From: Gallionellaceae bacterium UBA5126
GTDB lineage: Bacteria; Pseudomonadota; Gammaproteobacteria; Burkholderiales; Gallionellaceae
Direction of reading: 5' to 3'
NCBI GenBank assembly: GCA_002414205.1
Contig: DHYQ01000018.1
Coordinates: 1-17,076, forward strand
Length of the DNA: 17,076 nt
In this document: one piece after another, positions 7,373 through 14,499 of the stretch
How the letters are laid out: each line of letters opens with the position of its first letter
How positions within the stretch are numbered: position 1 is the first letter of the stretch
Program-made: the position numbers and the translations under genes
The notes under the pieces: generated by a model
The model's database searches: none
The model's input: the letters and a program-made list of their open reading frames with translations, nothing else
What the model was told of the DNA's origin: nothing

Positions 7373-8560
7373 ATGCTACCCGTAATACTTGGCGCTGCTG
7401 CGTTAATTGCTGCTCAAATAGCCTCAGAAAACAAACTACCCAAAGAGGCTGTCAAGCACCTAGAAGAGAAAATTCAGGAAGCACTAACAGCAAGCCCCCT
7501 CGAAGGGGTCGATGACAATGTGGGATTCGCAGAGCAAGAAGCCACCATCGACACCCTATTGATCCGAAACGAGACGCGTACTATTCATGACGTACTTCGT
7601 CGGATTGATAAAGGTGGTTTCGTTATGCACCCAGATTTTCAGCGGGACTTTGTCTGGAATGACGACAAGCAAAGTAAATTGATTGAATCCGTACTAATGC
7701 GCATCCCGCTTCCCGTGTTCTATCTGGCTGAAGATGAAAGCGGACGAATGGTAATAGTGGATGGTTTGCAACGCCTAACAACATTTCAACGGTTTTTAAA
7801 AAATCAACTCCGGCTCAATTTACCGAAGCAAGCTGATTTGCATAATAAATCGTTTGAAGAACTACCCTCAAAACTACAAAACCGTATTGAAGACAGCAAC
7901 CTGATCCTGTATGTCATTGACGCAAAATCGAGTGAACGCACGAGGCTAGATATTTTTGACCGTGTGAACAGTGGTGAACCTCTAACTCGGCAGCAAATGC
8001 GCAACTATTTGTACTATGGAAAAGGAACTGTGTTCTTAAAAGACACTGCGAATACAGAACTTTTTAAACAAGCAACAGGTAATAGCTTGCCTTCTCATAG
8101 CATGATGGATCGAGAACTTATAAATCGCTTTTGTGCCTTTGATTTGCTTGAACTGTCTCAATACAAGGGGGATATGGACGAATGGTTAGGAATGGCACTG
8201 AAACACATGGAGTCACTTGAAGAAACGGAATTAACTAATTTGCGCGATCGATTTAATTTGTCGATGCAAAATAATTTTTTCCTATTTGGCGAACACACCT
8301 TTAGAAAATATCAACCCGGTCAAACAAAACGCAATCCCATAAACGCCTCTCTATGGGATGTGCTGAGTGTTGGATTGTCGCGCTACTCAGAAAATGATGT
8401 TGCTGCGCACAAGGACAAGTTAACGCAGGGGCTTTCCACCTTGCTGCAAGAGCCAGACTTTTTGGTTGCGATTACCTCTGGAACAAGTAGCGTCAAAAAT
8501 GTCACTCTTCGCTTTCAGAAAATGAACGATTTGCTCGCCGAGGTATTCCGTGCTGACTGA
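7373..8560 (+). CDS. DUF262 (GmrS/ParB-like) protein, first gene of a three-gene module
   Basis: The 395-residue protein shows the DUF262 pattern: HPDFQRDFVW (86-95), VDGLQRLTTF (129-138) with the Asp-Gly-x-Gln-Arg core, and IFDRVNSGEPL (194-204) with Arg197 and Asn199. DUF262 is a ParB/sulfiredoxin-like fold found in the GmrSD type IV restriction enzymes, where it hydrolyses nucleotide, and in other defence loci. The HNH (DUF1524) half of GmrSD is not seen at the C-terminus, so cleavage would need another partner. Residues 1-17 are hydrophobic and could be a membrane anchor. The start directly follows the tcdA stop and has GAGG five bases upstream, inside the tcdA tail. The 3' end overlaps the ATPase gene by 11 bases. 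It is A+T-richer than the next two genes. Confidence 0.88.
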   Translation: MLPVILGAAALIAAQIASENKLPKEAVKHLEEKIQEALTASPLEGVDDNVGFAEQEATIDTLLIRNETRTIHDVLRRIDKGGFVMHPDFQRDFVWNDDKQSKLIESVLMRIPLPVFYLAEDESGRMVIVDGLQRLTTFQRFLKNQLRLNLPKQADLHNKSFEELPSKLQNRIEDSNLILYVIDAKSSERTRLDIFDRVNSGEPLTRQQMRNYLYYGKGTVFLKDTANTELFKQATGNSLPSHSMMDRELINRFCAFDLLELSQYKGDMDEWLGMALKHMESLEETELTNLRDRFNLSMQNNFFLFGEHTFRKYQPGQTKRNPINASLWDVLSVGLSRYSENDVAAHKDKLTQGLSTLLQEPDFLVAITSGTSSVKNVTLRFQKMNDLLAEVFRAD

Positions 8561-9677
8561 AATTGAATTGCAACACTTCAAGTGCTTTAAGTCGCTGCAA
8601 TTGCCACTGCGTAATCTAACCCTGCTTTCCGGCTCCAACGCATCCGGCAAATCCTCCGTTTTACAAGCGCTGGTGCTGTTGCAACAAACCTTGCGTGAGC
8701 ACGAGTGGTCCACCCGGCTGATGCTGAATGGCAAATCCATCAAGCTGGGAACCGTTGCGGATGTGGTGGACAAGGTTTATGGTCGTCGCGGCTTCGCACT
8801 AGGACTGACGGATGACGAAACCCGCTACACGTGGCACATGGAAGGTGAACGCGCAGACCTATCCATGTCAGTGGAACGGGTCAGCATCAACGGTCAAAAT
8901 CATGCGCAACCAAAAGCGCTGCAACACTTACTGCCCGCCGAGTTGGAAGCGCCGCTGGCTCGACGCCTGAAAAACCTGACCTACATCACCGCCGAACGTA
9001 TCGGCCCGCGTGAAGTTTATCCGCTGGAAGATCAGCAAATCGCCGTCGTGGTAGGCCCTGCCGGGGAACACACGCTGAGCGTGCTGCATTCTGGGCGGGA
9101 CGAGCCGGTTCTGGCACCGTTGGTACTAGCTGGCGAACCTAACCGGCGTCTGCGCCAAGTCGAAGCCAGAATGCGCACCTTCTTTCCCGGCTGCGGACTG
9201 GAAGTCAATCAAATTCCACGCGTGAATGCAGTGACACTGGGGTTGCGCACTTCTGAAGCCACCGATTTCCATCGTCCGGTACATGTCGGCTTTGGCTTAA
9301 CCCAAATCTTGCCAATCATCGTGGCGGCCTTATCGGCACAACCAGAGGACATATTGCTGATTGAAAATCCAGAGGTGCATTTGCACCCTGCCGGGCAGGC
9401 TTTGATGGGACAGTTTCTGGCTGAGGTGGCTCAAGCCGGGGTGCAAATCATCGTAGAAACACACAGCGACCACTTGCTGAATGGCATCCGTCGCGCCGTC
9501 AAGGGACAAAAAATCAACGCGGATCAAGTGGCCTTGTACTTCTTCCGCCCACGGGATGGCGAACTGGATCAGGTGGTCAACCCGCAACTGGACAAAAACG
9601 GCAATATCAACGATTGGCCGGAAGGCTTTTTTGACCAATTCGACAAAGACATGAATCACTTTGCGGGCTGGGACTGA
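8550..9677 (+). CDS. OLD/RecF-like AAA ATPase with DUF3696 tail
   Basis: The 375-residue ATPase starts with ELQHFKCFKSL, followed by Walker A GSNASGKSS (28-36). A signature-like FGLTQILPII comes next, then Walker B LLIENPEVHLHP (about 269-280, Glu272/Glu275) and the ETHSDHLLNG switch (303-312). The C-terminal INDWPEGFFDQFDKDM matches the DUF3696 ending typical of this ATPase group. Such proteins work as SMC-like sensors or motors in defence modules, usually with a separate effector. There is no TOPRIM nuclease domain, unlike true OLD proteins. The GTG start at 8550 was chosen because GAGG sits six bases upstream and the family begins with this helix. It overlaps the DUF262 gene by 11 bases and shares one base with the following gene, implying coupled translation. 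Confidence 0.88.
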   Translation: MLTEIELQHFKCFKSLQLPLRNLTLLSGSNASGKSSVLQALVLLQQTLREHEWSTRLMLNGKSIKLGTVADVVDKVYGRRGFALGLTDDETRYTWHMEGERADLSMSVERVSINGQNHAQPKALQHLLPAELEAPLARRLKNLTYITAERIGPREVYPLEDQQIAVVVGPAGEHTLSVLHSGRDEPVLAPLVLAGEPNRRLRQVEARMRTFFPGCGLEVNQIPRVNAVTLGLRTSEATDFHRPVHVGFGLTQILPIIVAALSAQPEDILLIENPEVHLHPAGQALMGQFLAEVAQAGVQIIVETHSDHLLNGIRRAVKGQKINADQVALYFFRPRDGELDQVVNPQLDKNGNINDWPEGFFDQFDKDMNHFAGWD

Positions 9678-10627
9678 TGCGCCTGTATTTCAACGATCTG
9701 TCCATCCACGGCCAGTTTGCCACCCCGGAAGCCTTCCTGAGCGCATTTGCCACCCTGATGCAAATGCGCCAACTGGCACAAAAACATGGCCGAAATTTGT
9801 TGCATCGACATCATCTGGAACAGCAACCCGTCACGTCAGAATTGAAGCTATTGCACATGGTGCAGCAAATGGAGCGCAACAAACGTGCTGCGGTGATGAG
9901 TTGGCTAACCAAGGACGGGCCGTTTTGGGATGAGGTACGGCAGCATGACAGCGATGACTATCTGGAATGCAGCAACCAAACCATCGCCACCGATTCCGGC
10001 TTGGGGGAGGCGGCCTTTAGCCAAATCCGGGGACAAGCCAGCGAGGTCATCAGCATTGCACCGTCGGATTGGCTGCACACGCCCATAGCGGTCACTTGGC
10101 AATCAGATTCCCCCCAGCACGTCGAAATCCGCAACCACTGGACACTGGACACGTTGGAAACGGCGTTGCAACATGCCCCAGCCAGCATCCACTCTTGGGG
10201 CGCCCTAGAGGTAAGTGCCAGCCTACGTTTTCCGAATTTAACCTTTAGCCCAGACTGCTTTGCGCCCTTGGCAAATCAGCCGTTCAATATGAACGTTGTG
10301 GAACGGACGATGGAATTATTGGGTGTGTTGTCCAAACTGTTGGCCTGTTTCACGCCACAAGGTCAACGCAATGACGAAGGCCATCGCCTGTATCAGGATC
10401 ATTTCACGGGCGACAAAGCCTGGTTTTCAGATTCGTCAGCAACGGAAAAACGCGATTTTTGTGACGACATGACGTTCCCGCACCCCACGGACGGCGAGAC
10501 GAAATTGTTCTGTCCTTGGCACGGCAAGATCAAAACCCCGCAATATCGTATTCACTTCTCTTGGCCGATCTCCGCAACGGAACCGCTGTATGTGGTGTAT
10601 ATCGGCCCAAAAATTACTAAACGATAA
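9677..10627 (+). CDS. Unrecognised 316-residue protein, third gene of the DUF262-ATPase module
   Basis: I do not recognise a named family. There is no signal peptide or membrane helix. The N-terminal 90 residues look helical, with several His/Arg-rich stretches (RNLLHRHHLEQQ at about 39-50). The C-terminal third holds aromatic and acidic blocks that look conserved: AWFSDSSATEK, FPHPTDGETKLFCPWHGKI, RIHFSWPI and LYVVYIGPK. The cluster of His, Asp, Cys and Glu in this part is compatible with a metal site, but no nuclease motif is clear. Its ATG overlaps the ATPase stop (TGATG), so the proteins are probably made in fixed proportion and act together. It may be the effector or target-recognition component of the trio. 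The last codons coincide with the right-hand module border. Confidence 0.8.
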   Translation: MRLYFNDLSIHGQFATPEAFLSAFATLMQMRQLAQKHGRNLLHRHHLEQQPVTSELKLLHMVQQMERNKRAAVMSWLTKDGPFWDEVRQHDSDDYLECSNQTIATDSGLGEAAFSQIRGQASEVISIAPSDWLHTPIAVTWQSDSPQHVEIRNHWTLDTLETALQHAPASIHSWGALEVSASLRFPNLTFSPDCFAPLANQPFNMNVVERTMELLGVLSKLLACFTPQGQRNDEGHRLYQDHFTGDKAWFSDSSATEKRDFCDDMTFPHPTDGETKLFCPWHGKIKTPQYRIHFSWPISATEPLYVVYIGPKITKR

Positions 10628-10637
10628 AGGTACTTAA
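10607..10637 (+). other. Possible displaced 3' end of tcdA before uppP
   Basis: CCAAAAATTACT (10607-10618) matches CCAAAAAATACT (7315-7326) inside tcdA at 11 of 12 positions. When read in the tcdA frame, the right copy continues as QKLLNDKGT and then TAA at 10635-10637, which overlaps the uppP ATG (TAATG). This is what an original compact tcdA-uppP junction would look like if the DUF262 module had been inserted between the two copies. The A-run makes the match less specific than its length suggests, so this is an inference. Confidence 0.4.
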
Positions 10638-11464
10638 TGGACTTGGTTTACTGGAAAGCCGTGATACTCGGCATTGTGGAAGGCTTGACGGAGTTTTTGC
10701 CGATTTCTTCCACCGGGCATTTGATTTTGGTGGGGGATTTGTTGCACTTCAACGACGAGCGCGGGGAGGTGTTTGAAATCGTGATTCAGTTCGCGGCGAT
10801 TCTGGCGGTGTGTTGGGAGTATCGCGCCAAGCTGGGCACGGTGTTCGGCGGCTTGTTGCGCGGTGACTCCGGGGCGCAACATTTTGTGCTGAATCTGGCG
10901 ATTGCCTTTATGCCGCTGGCGCTGTTGGGGCTGGCGTTTGGCAAGGCCATCAAGGCGCATTTGTTCGCGCCGGTGCCGGTGGCGCTGGCCTTTATCCTCG
11001 GCGGTTTCGTGATTTTGTGGGCAGAAAAGCGCCAGCACACCGTGAGCATCGAGTCGGTGGATGACATGCGCTGGCAGGATGCGCTGAAAATGGGCTGCGC
11101 GCAGGCGTTTGCGCTGATTCCCGGCACCTCGCGCTCCGGCTCCACCATTATCGGCGGGCTGTTTTTCGGCCTGTCGCGCAAAGCGGCAACGGAGTTTTCC
11201 TTCTTCCTGGCTATTCCCACCCTGACCGCCGCCACCGCCTACGAAGTCTATAAGCACCGCGCCCTGTTTCAGGCGCAGGACAGCGACGTGTTTCTGGTCG
11301 GCTCGATTGCCTCCTTCATCAGCGCCTTTATCGCCGTGCGCGGGCTGCTGCGCTACATCAGCAACCACGATTTCACGATTTTCGCTTGGTATCGCATCGC
11401 CTTTGGCCTGCTGGTGCTGGGCACCGCCTACAGCGGGCTGGTCAACTGGACGACGGAGACGTAA
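10637..11464 (+). CDS. uppP: Undecaprenyl-diphosphate phosphatase UppP (BacA)
   Basis: UppP is an integral inner-membrane enzyme that dephosphorylates undecaprenyl diphosphate, recycling the carrier lipid for peptidoglycan and other envelope polymers; excess gives bacitracin resistance. The 275-residue protein has both signature segments: [15 protein letters not shown] (15-29) and PGTSRSGST (162-170) with Arg166. Around them are hydrophobic segments consistent with the family's multiple membrane helices. AAAGG lies six bases before the ATG. The ATG follows the preceding accessory gene by nine bases, and the next gene starts directly after its TAA. It is core housekeeping, and its position behind the accessory trio looks like the result of insertion upstream. 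Confidence 0.96.
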   Translation: MDLVYWKAVILGIVEGLTEFLPISSTGHLILVGDLLHFNDERGEVFEIVIQFAAILAVCWEYRAKLGTVFGGLLRGDSGAQHFVLNLAIAFMPLALLGLAFGKAIKAHLFAPVPVALAFILGGFVILWAEKRQHTVSIESVDDMRWQDALKMGCAQAFALIPGTSRSGSTIIGGLFFGLSRKAATEFSFFLAIPTLTAATAYEVYKHRALFQAQDSDVFLVGSIASFISAFIAVRGLLRYISNHDFTIFAWYRIAFGLLVLGTAYSGLVNWTTET

Positions 11465-11950
11465 ATGGTCAAGGTGCTCTTCGTTTGCATGGGCAACATT
11501 TGCCGCTCGCCCACGGCGGAAGGCGTGTTCCGCGCCAAGGTCGAGGCCGCTGGCCTAAGCGAGCAAATCCAGATTGATTCGGCGGGTACGCACAATTACC
11601 ACATCGGCAAAGCCCCGGACAGCCGCACCCAAATCGCGGCCAAGCAGCGCGGCTACGACCTCAGCCGATTGCGTGGCCGCCAAGTGACGGCGCAGGATTT
11701 TCTGGCCTTTGATTACGTGCTGGCGATGGATTTGGACAACTTGGCCATCCTGCAACGCCTGCGTCCGAAAAACGCCAGCAGCCACCTCGGCCTGTTCCTG
11801 GCCTACGCCCGCAGCCACTCCCAGCGCGAAGTCCCCGACCCCTACTACGGCGGAGCCGCCGGATTCGAGCGCGTACTGGACATGGTGGAAGACGCGGCGG
11901 AGGGGTTGTTGGAGCATATTCAACAGTCACTTAACCGATTAGTCCCGTAG
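11465..11950 (+). CDS. Low-molecular-weight protein tyrosine phosphatase
   Basis: The 161-residue protein carries the LMW-PTP active-site loop CMGNICRS (8-15), with nucleophile Cys8 and Arg14, and the general-acid loop DPYYGG with Asp125. Family members remove phosphate from tyrosine in cytoplasmic proteins; several control exopolysaccharide kinases, but no polymer genes are here, so I leave the target open. The ATG follows the uppP stop with no gap and has GGAG six bases upstream, inside uppP. The pair is therefore translationally coupled. It is convergent with the PIN gene, 69 bases away, and appears to be the last gene of the plus-strand run. Confidence 0.93.
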   Translation: MVKVLFVCMGNICRSPTAEGVFRAKVEAAGLSEQIQIDSAGTHNYHIGKAPDSRTQIAAKQRGYDLSRLRGRQVTAQDFLAFDYVLAMDLDNLAILQRLRPKNASSHLGLFLAYARSHSQREVPDPYYGGAAGFERVLDMVEDAAEGLLEHIQQSLNRLVP

Positions 11951-11951
11951 G

Positions 11952-11958
11952 TACAACG
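11952..11958 (+). repeat. TACAACG direct repeat, left border of the AAA-PIN module
   Basis: TACAACG lies one base after the phosphatase stop codon. An identical copy at 14028-14034 directly adjoins the nusB stop codon. The two copies enclose exactly the accessory gene pair and its flanking spacers. This fits a target-site duplication or short-homology insertion between two convergent core genes. Confidence 0.5.
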
Positions 11959-12019
11959 TCCACATCAGACTAAAAAATAAAGAAAAATCGCACAGACCAA
12001 TCCGTACCCACATGTTTCT

Positions 12020-12658
12020 TCAATCCACCAATCCAATAAAAGGAGCGTCCTCTGCATCTGGTTCATGTGCCTTCAATGCTGCATGTCTTGTCCAGATATG
12101 AATTTTGTATTGTCGTGAAGAATCGGACTTATTTTGTTGACGCAGGCGTTGAGCCTCCAGCACAACAGCCGTATCGGTGAGACCTAACTGGTTAGCAGCG
12201 AACTCTTCCGAAAAACGCGACACACACGAAGAAAGTGCATCCATTAAACCTTCCAATGTAGAACAGCCCGCTGCATAAGTAATTATCCAAGGAGGTAGCT
12301 TTTCTTGATCATCAGGTTGCGTGGGCTGCGGTACCCTCGTCGGCGAAGTTACTAGAGAGGGTCTTGCAAGACTTTCTTGAACTTTACGTTGCAGTTCCTT
12401 TGCAATGCGCTGGCTGCTACAAAAATTCTTTCTATGTGCATCCGCAATGTGATTTGCCAGCTCGAACAACACCGCCACAGGAACAAAAAATTGCGAAGAA
12501 GATTCACTTTGAAATCGTTCTTTGATCTTCAAATGAGCCTGTTCTTCATAATCACCCTCAACACGATACAGCTCCAACAGATAACTGGTATCAATTACAT
12601 ACAGTCGTTTGACGACGGGCGCAGAAGATTGCGCTGGTTTAAACCGGGTACTACTCAT
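12020..12658 (-). CDS. PIN-like nuclease, partner of the AAA ATPase
   Basis: Starting at 12658 gives 212 residues. The pattern fits a PIN-fold RNase: LYVIDTSYLLEL with Asp23, VLFELANHIAD with Glu66, and LGLTDTAVVLEA with Asp162. The final block IWTRHAALKAHEP looks like the family's T-x-D-x-x-L strand, but His replaces the fourth acidic residue. PIN domains cleave RNA with Mg2+ held by three or four acidic residues, so activity remains plausible. A proline-rich low-complexity stretch at about 100-123 is an insertion relative to toxin-type PIN proteins, which are shorter. Its ATG overlaps the ATPase stop (ATGA), so I prefer it to an upstream ATG at 12676. As the coupled partner of an OLD-like ATPase it is the likely effector of a two-gene defence-like module. 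Confidence 0.7.
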   Translation of the reverse strand: MSSTRFKPAQSSAPVVKRLYVIDTSYLLELYRVEGDYEEQAHLKIKERFQSESSSQFFVPVAVLFELANHIADAHRKNFCSSQRIAKELQRKVQESLARPSLVTSPTRVPQPTQPDDQEKLPPWIITYAAGCSTLEGLMDALSSCVSRFSEEFAANQLGLTDTAVVLEAQRLRQQNKSDSSRQYKIHIWTRHAALKAHEPDAEDAPFIGLVD

Positions 12659-13962
12659 ACCAACGACTCCAGCCACTGTTTAGTCTTGTACTGCTGCTCC
12701 TTTTCAAAATCAGGTAGCAAATGTTTTTCCACTACGCGTCGGGTTACTAAATCGCCTAACCGTCCCTGCTCTAATAACGATTCCACGCGAGGCAAATCCA
12801 GCAGCGGCATGAATTTCGAGCTATGACTTTCCACATCCAGATAACACAACACCACGGATTTAAGTTGTTCCATATCCAGGCTGTCCAGTGTAGCGGGATT
12901 GTGCGTGGTGGCTAACACATTCAAATTGCGACGACTACTGCATTCCCAGATTGCATCCATCAACATCTTGATCCGCGATGGATGGATGCCATTGTCCAAC
13001 TCTTCAATCACAACGCGCGATTGCTCAGGTACGGTTTCCAATGCCGTCAGAATTGCCAGTGCGCGCAAAGTACCATCTGACAAAGCTCGGGCGTCGGTGA
13101 TCGTGCCATCTTCCCGCTTAAATCCCAGCAAAACATCCCGTACTCGAGTCTCCACAAAATCAAAATCGGCAAATGGTTCGTCGGGTAATTGGCGAATTAA
13201 ACTCAAAATCCTTGCCAGAATAGCTTTTTTTTCTGTATCGCCTTGCTTTAACGCGTAGAGGACTGACGATAAATTTGCTCCATTTTTTTGTAATACTGAT
13301 TGCCCCATGCGCTCATATTGGCGCATCAACCGAGGGGTAGGATCAAAGACAGAAACAGCACGAAGATATGAAATCAAATCACGCACAACCCCTGACGCAT
13401 CTTGTTGTCTTGGGCGTTTGTTCTCCGAATTGGCAAATGTTTCATAGCGAGACAAAACAGAACGATCAGCAGGAAGTTTCGCAATCGGCTTTTTCCCACC
13501 TGGGGCAAAATTATCATAGGTCACATTCAAGATGTTGGCAGAGCCTATCGTGGCATCAAAATAAGAGCGATTCTCCTTGGAATTTCCAACAGTTAGGCTC
13601 TCTTTGATAATTTGTATGTCGGGGAACCCAACCGTTACGTTGTAACTCAAAATCGGAGTAGCACCATCTAAATCAAAAGTTGCTTCAAACCCCAATCCAA
13701 ACTCATTAGCCGATGCAGAGTTCCCCACCTGATATGCAAAGCAACCTTCTAAGCCACCGCGAATTTCAAACAAACCTCCATTGCCTCGTCCAACATCGAC
13801 AATCTCATGCAATGGCCGCCCATTAGCAACTTTTGCTAATAACTCAATCGCTTCAATGGCATTGCTTTTCCCCGCACCATTTTTTCCAATCATCAAGGTC
13901 ACTGACTGGAATAAATTCAAATGTGCATCGGCAAAGTTTTTAAAATTTTTGAAACGGTACAT
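12655..13962 (-). CDS. AAA15/AAA21-type OLD-like ATPase
   Basis: The 435-residue protein opens with YRFKNFKNFADAHLNL and Walker A GKNGAGKSN (26-34). It has an ABC-like signature ALSDGTLRALAI (293-304), Walker B VVIEELDNGIHPSR (317-330) with catalytic Glu320/Glu321, and an ATTHNP switch with His354. Between Walker A and the signature lies an insert of roughly 200 residues, as expected for SMC/RecF-type ATPases that sense nucleic acid or a phage protein. No TOPRIM or other nuclease domain is present; the coupled PIN-like protein probably supplies that activity. AGGTG lies four bases before the start. The gene follows nusB by 72 bases on the same strand, so rib-operon read-through is possible. 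Codon use is A+T-richer than nusB. Confidence 0.88.
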   Translation of the reverse strand: MYRFKNFKNFADAHLNLFQSVTLMIGKNGAGKSNAIEAIELLAKVANGRPLHEIVDVGRGNGGLFEIRGGLEGCFAYQVGNSASANEFGLGFEATFDLDGATPILSYNVTVGFPDIQIIKESLTVGNSKENRSYFDATIGSANILNVTYDNFAPGGKKPIAKLPADRSVLSRYETFANSENKRPRQQDASGVVRDLISYLRAVSVFDPTPRLMRQYERMGQSVLQKNGANLSSVLYALKQGDTEKKAILARILSLIRQLPDEPFADFDFVETRVRDVLLGFKREDGTITDARALSDGTLRALAILTALETVPEQSRVVIEELDNGIHPSRIKMLMDAIWECSSRRNLNVLATTHNPATLDSLDMEQLKSVVLCYLDVESHSSKFMPLLDLPRVESLLEQGRLGDLVTRRVVEKHLLPDFEKEQQYKTKQWLESLV

Positions 13963-14027
13963 AAGGCACCTATTGAGCTTTCAGTTCTGAACGGTTCTAC
14001 TGCTTGCCACCTACAACCAAGGAATGA

Positions 14028-14034
14028 TACAACG
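14028..14034 (+). repeat. TACAACG direct repeat, right border of the AAA-PIN module
   Basis: Second copy of the heptamer at 11952-11958, in the same orientation. It directly abuts the nusB stop (14035-14037), so the module border coincides with the end of nusB. Confidence 0.5.
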
Positions 14035-14499
14035 CTACTTCCGCCGCGCCGCCACTTCCGCTGCCCGGACTTGCGGGGCGAGTTTGTCCAGGACGCCGTT
14101 GACGAATTTGTGGCCGTCGAGGCCGCCAAAGGTTTTGGTCAAATCCACGGCTTCGTTGATGATGACGCGGTAGGGGACTTCTGGCTGGTTGGTTAGCTCA
14201 AAGGCTCCCAGCAGCAGGACGGAGAATTCCACCGGACTCAAGTCAGCCAGCGGGCGATCCAGCAGCGGGGTCAGCATGGTGGACAGGGTTTCCTGTTGCG
14301 CCAGGGTACCGCGCAGCAGTTTGCTGTACAGCGGTTTGTCGTAGCGGCCTAGGTTGTTTTCCGCCTGGGTGCCTTTTTCGATTTCAGCGGCGTCGGTGCC
14401 GGAAATGCGCCATTGGTAAATGCCCTGCACCGCCAGTTCGCGGGCGCGGCGGCGCGGGGATTTGGCGGGTGCGCCGTTTTCAGTTGCGTCGCTCATCAT
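14035..14499 (-). CDS. nusB: Transcription antitermination factor NusB
   Basis: NusB binds boxA RNA together with NusE (ribosomal protein S10) and promotes antitermination of rRNA operons. The 154-residue helical protein has the basic N-terminal [16 protein letters not shown], the block [16 protein letters not shown], and the highly conserved [19 protein letters not shown] and [12 protein letters not shown] polar ten-residue N-terminal extension precedes the conserved part. Its ATG overlaps the ribH stop (ATGA, 14496-14499); a second ATG follows immediately and could also be used. Coupling to ribH is the common proteobacterial arrangement. The AAA-PIN pair follows at the position where other housekeeping genes (such as thiL) often continue this operon. 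Confidence 0.96.
   Translation of the reverse strand: MMSDATENGAPAKSPRRRARELAVQGIYQWRISGTDAAEIEKGTQAENNLGRYDKPLYSKLLRGTLAQQETLSTMLTPLLDRPLADLSPVEFSVLLLGAFELTNQPEVPYRVIINEAVDLTKTFGGLDGHKFVNGVLDKLAPQVRAAEVAARRK

Noticed and set aside
6955..7515. Pro/Arg-rich open frame overlapping tcdA and the DUF262 gene
   Set aside because: Composition is typical of an out-of-frame reading of G+C-rich DNA and it spans the border of two supported genes.
10637..11950. uppP and the tyrosine phosphatase as parts of the defence module
   Set aside because: Both are ordinary core genes with full family motifs and host-like composition; their closeness to the trio is better explained by insertion upstream.
11951..12019. 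Intrinsic terminator for the PIN-like gene
   Set aside because: The minus strand has a T-rich run at 11987-11972, but I could not find a convincing GC stem before it.
12659..12676. Upstream ATG (12676) for the PIN-like gene
   Set aside because: The ATG at 12658 forms an ATGA overlap with the ATPase stop, the common arrangement for coupled genes; the extra six residues carry no motif.
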